Shown here: piece after piece, positions 12,638 through 13,404 of the stretch
Layout of the letters: the number at the start of each line of letters is the position of its first letter
How positions within the stretch are numbered: the stretch's first letter is position 1
DNA from: an uncultured Lachnospiraceae bacterium
Lineage (GTDB): Bacteria; Bacillota; Clostridia; Lachnospirales; Lachnospiraceae
Assembly: GCA_910577165.1 (NCBI GenBank)
Contig: CAJTLX010000027.1
Coordinates: 29,324 to 42,727, forward strand
Direction of reading: 5' to 3'
Length of the DNA: 13,404 nucleotides
Position numbers and translations under genes: made by a program
Notes under the pieces: model-generated
Databases searched by the model: none
The model's input: the letters and a program-made list of their open reading frames with translations, nothing else
What the model was told of the DNA's origin: nothing

Positions 12638-13404
12638 ATGAAATCAAAGAAGCTTACAAGCTTGGCACTTGCGGCAGCGATGACTGCAACTTTATTTGCA
12701 GGCTGCGGCGGCGGAAATGATGATCCAGCCACACCAACCACCAATCCGGGAAATCCGGGGGATAATTCAGAAAACACCGATAATCCGGGGAATTCGGATG
12801 CAGAAAAACCGGGAGAAGAGAATAATACGTCCGCACTTCCGGCGATGACAACGGATGAGATCGAACTTACCTATATGCATTTCGACAATGATCTGGTGGT
12901 AAAATATGTAGCGGACGCATTTATGAAGAAGTATCCGAATATCAAGGTAAAGACACAGGCATTCTCCACGGATGGCTACAATGATACCCTGCTTAACATG
13001 ATCAATGCAAAGAAGGTTCTGGACTGCTATATGGTACTTGGAGACTGTGACTTCGCTCTTTCCAATGGTTTTTACGGCGATTTTACCGAGTACTGGGAGA
13101 ACGACCCGGAGAATCAGAATCTTTTAACTTCACTTAACGATTACAAGATCGGCTATTTTGGAACGGATAAAAAGCTTGCGACTCCAATCAAGTATTTCCC
13201 GGATATTATGTACGCAGATCTTGCGGTGTTTGAGAAACTCAATATTCCGATTCCTGATCCAACTACTTGGAAATGGGAAGACTGGATTAGTTCCGTAAAG
13301 GCAGGTACAAGCGCGGCGGATCAGATTTATGGGTTCAATGAGTATCATTCTCCGATCACTTACTATCCGATCGCGAACAATCCGGACTGCATCGGTGAGT
13401 TTGG
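12638..13404 (+). CDS. Lipoprotein solute-binding protein (family 1), 3' end outside window
   Basis: The first 255 codons of a carbohydrate-type binding lipoprotein; the reading frame is still open at the window end. The signal MKSKKLTSLALAAAMTATLFAGC carries the lipobox LFAG with acylated Cys23. A flexible Asn/Pro/Gly/Glu-rich spacer of about 45 residues follows (for example NPGNPGDNSENTDNPGNSD). The mature domain begins near residue 73 with the typical first strand (IELTYMHFD), then VADAFMKKYPNIKVKTQAF and DGYNDTLLNMINAKKVLDCYM, a family 1 pattern. NIPIPDPTTWKWEDW matches the usual PxTWxEF-like segment. The start has AAGGAGGA (12623-12630) at 7-base spacing. It probably serves the permease pair just upstream, or both pairs. 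The ligand is unknown, and about half of the expected protein is missing from view. Confidence 0.95.
   Translation, partial: MKSKKLTSLALAAAMTATLFAGCGGGNDDPATPTTNPGNPGDNSENTDNPGNSDAEKPGEENNTSALPAMTTDEIELTYMHFDNDLVVKYVADAFMKKYPNIKVKTQAFSTDGYNDTLLNMINAKKVLDCYMVLGDCDFALSNGFYGDFTEYWENDPENQNLLTSLNDYKIGYFGTDKKLATPIKYFPDIMYADLAVFEKLNIPIPDPTTWKWEDWISSVKAGTSAADQIYGFNEYHSPITYYPIANNPDCIGEF

Noticed and set aside
1..13404. tRNA, rRNA, CRISPR arrays, insertion sequences, integrase genes or attachment repeats.
   Set aside because: I saw no cloverleaf-like or rRNA-like segments, no regular repeat-spacer pattern, no transposase or integrase motifs, and no flanking direct repeats.

Overview
The window looks like a chromosomal carbohydrate-uptake locus from a low-to-moderate GC Gram-positive anaerobe, most likely a Lachnospiraceae-type clostridium. 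That placement is an inference. It rests on strong AGGAGG-type ribosome sites before nearly every gene, TTGACT/TATAAT promoters, a short lipoprotein signal with the lipobox LFAGC, AT-rich intergenic DNA, and protein families I recognise from Clostridia and Paenibacillus.

Layout. On the minus strand (152-1099) lies an ArsR-type winged-helix regulator with a large C-terminal probable ligand-binding domain, followed by its own hairpin terminator (81-118). A divergent control region (1100-1392) has one good promoter in each direction. An 8-4-8 inverted repeat sits over the -10 box and start site of the rightward promoter. Seven plus-strand genes then run from 1393 to 12487 with gaps of 11-14 bases or overlaps of 8, 4 and 41 bases, so they almost certainly form one operon. 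They are: (1) a 985-aa exported protein with two beta-sandwich regions, a helical linker and a solute-binding domain; (2, 3) a MalF/MalG-like permease pair; (4) a membrane protein with a beta-propeller, TPR-like helices and a YIP1-like domain; (5) a membrane-anchored DUF5696-type protein, probably glycosidase-like; (6, 7) a second permease pair. A 150-base gap with a long hairpin and a perfect 14-bp palindrome separates them from an eighth gene, a conventional lipoprotein solute-binding protein cut by the window end.

How it may work (inference). Each permease pair has its own binding protein: a fused, non-lipidated one first in the operon and a conventional lipoprotein at the far end. Between the two transporters lie two surface-facing membrane proteins whose genes overlap and are probably translationally coupled. 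The simplest model is a surface assembly that binds and perhaps trims a glycan, with two importers taking up the products. No transporter ATPase, cytoplasmic glycosidase or phosphorylase is present, so energy probably comes from a shared MsmX/MsmK-type ATPase elsewhere. The substrate cannot be read from the sequence. I recall similar mixtures of these families in Clostridia and Paenibacillus, but I know of no assigned function; this is the part of the window most likely to be undescribed biology.
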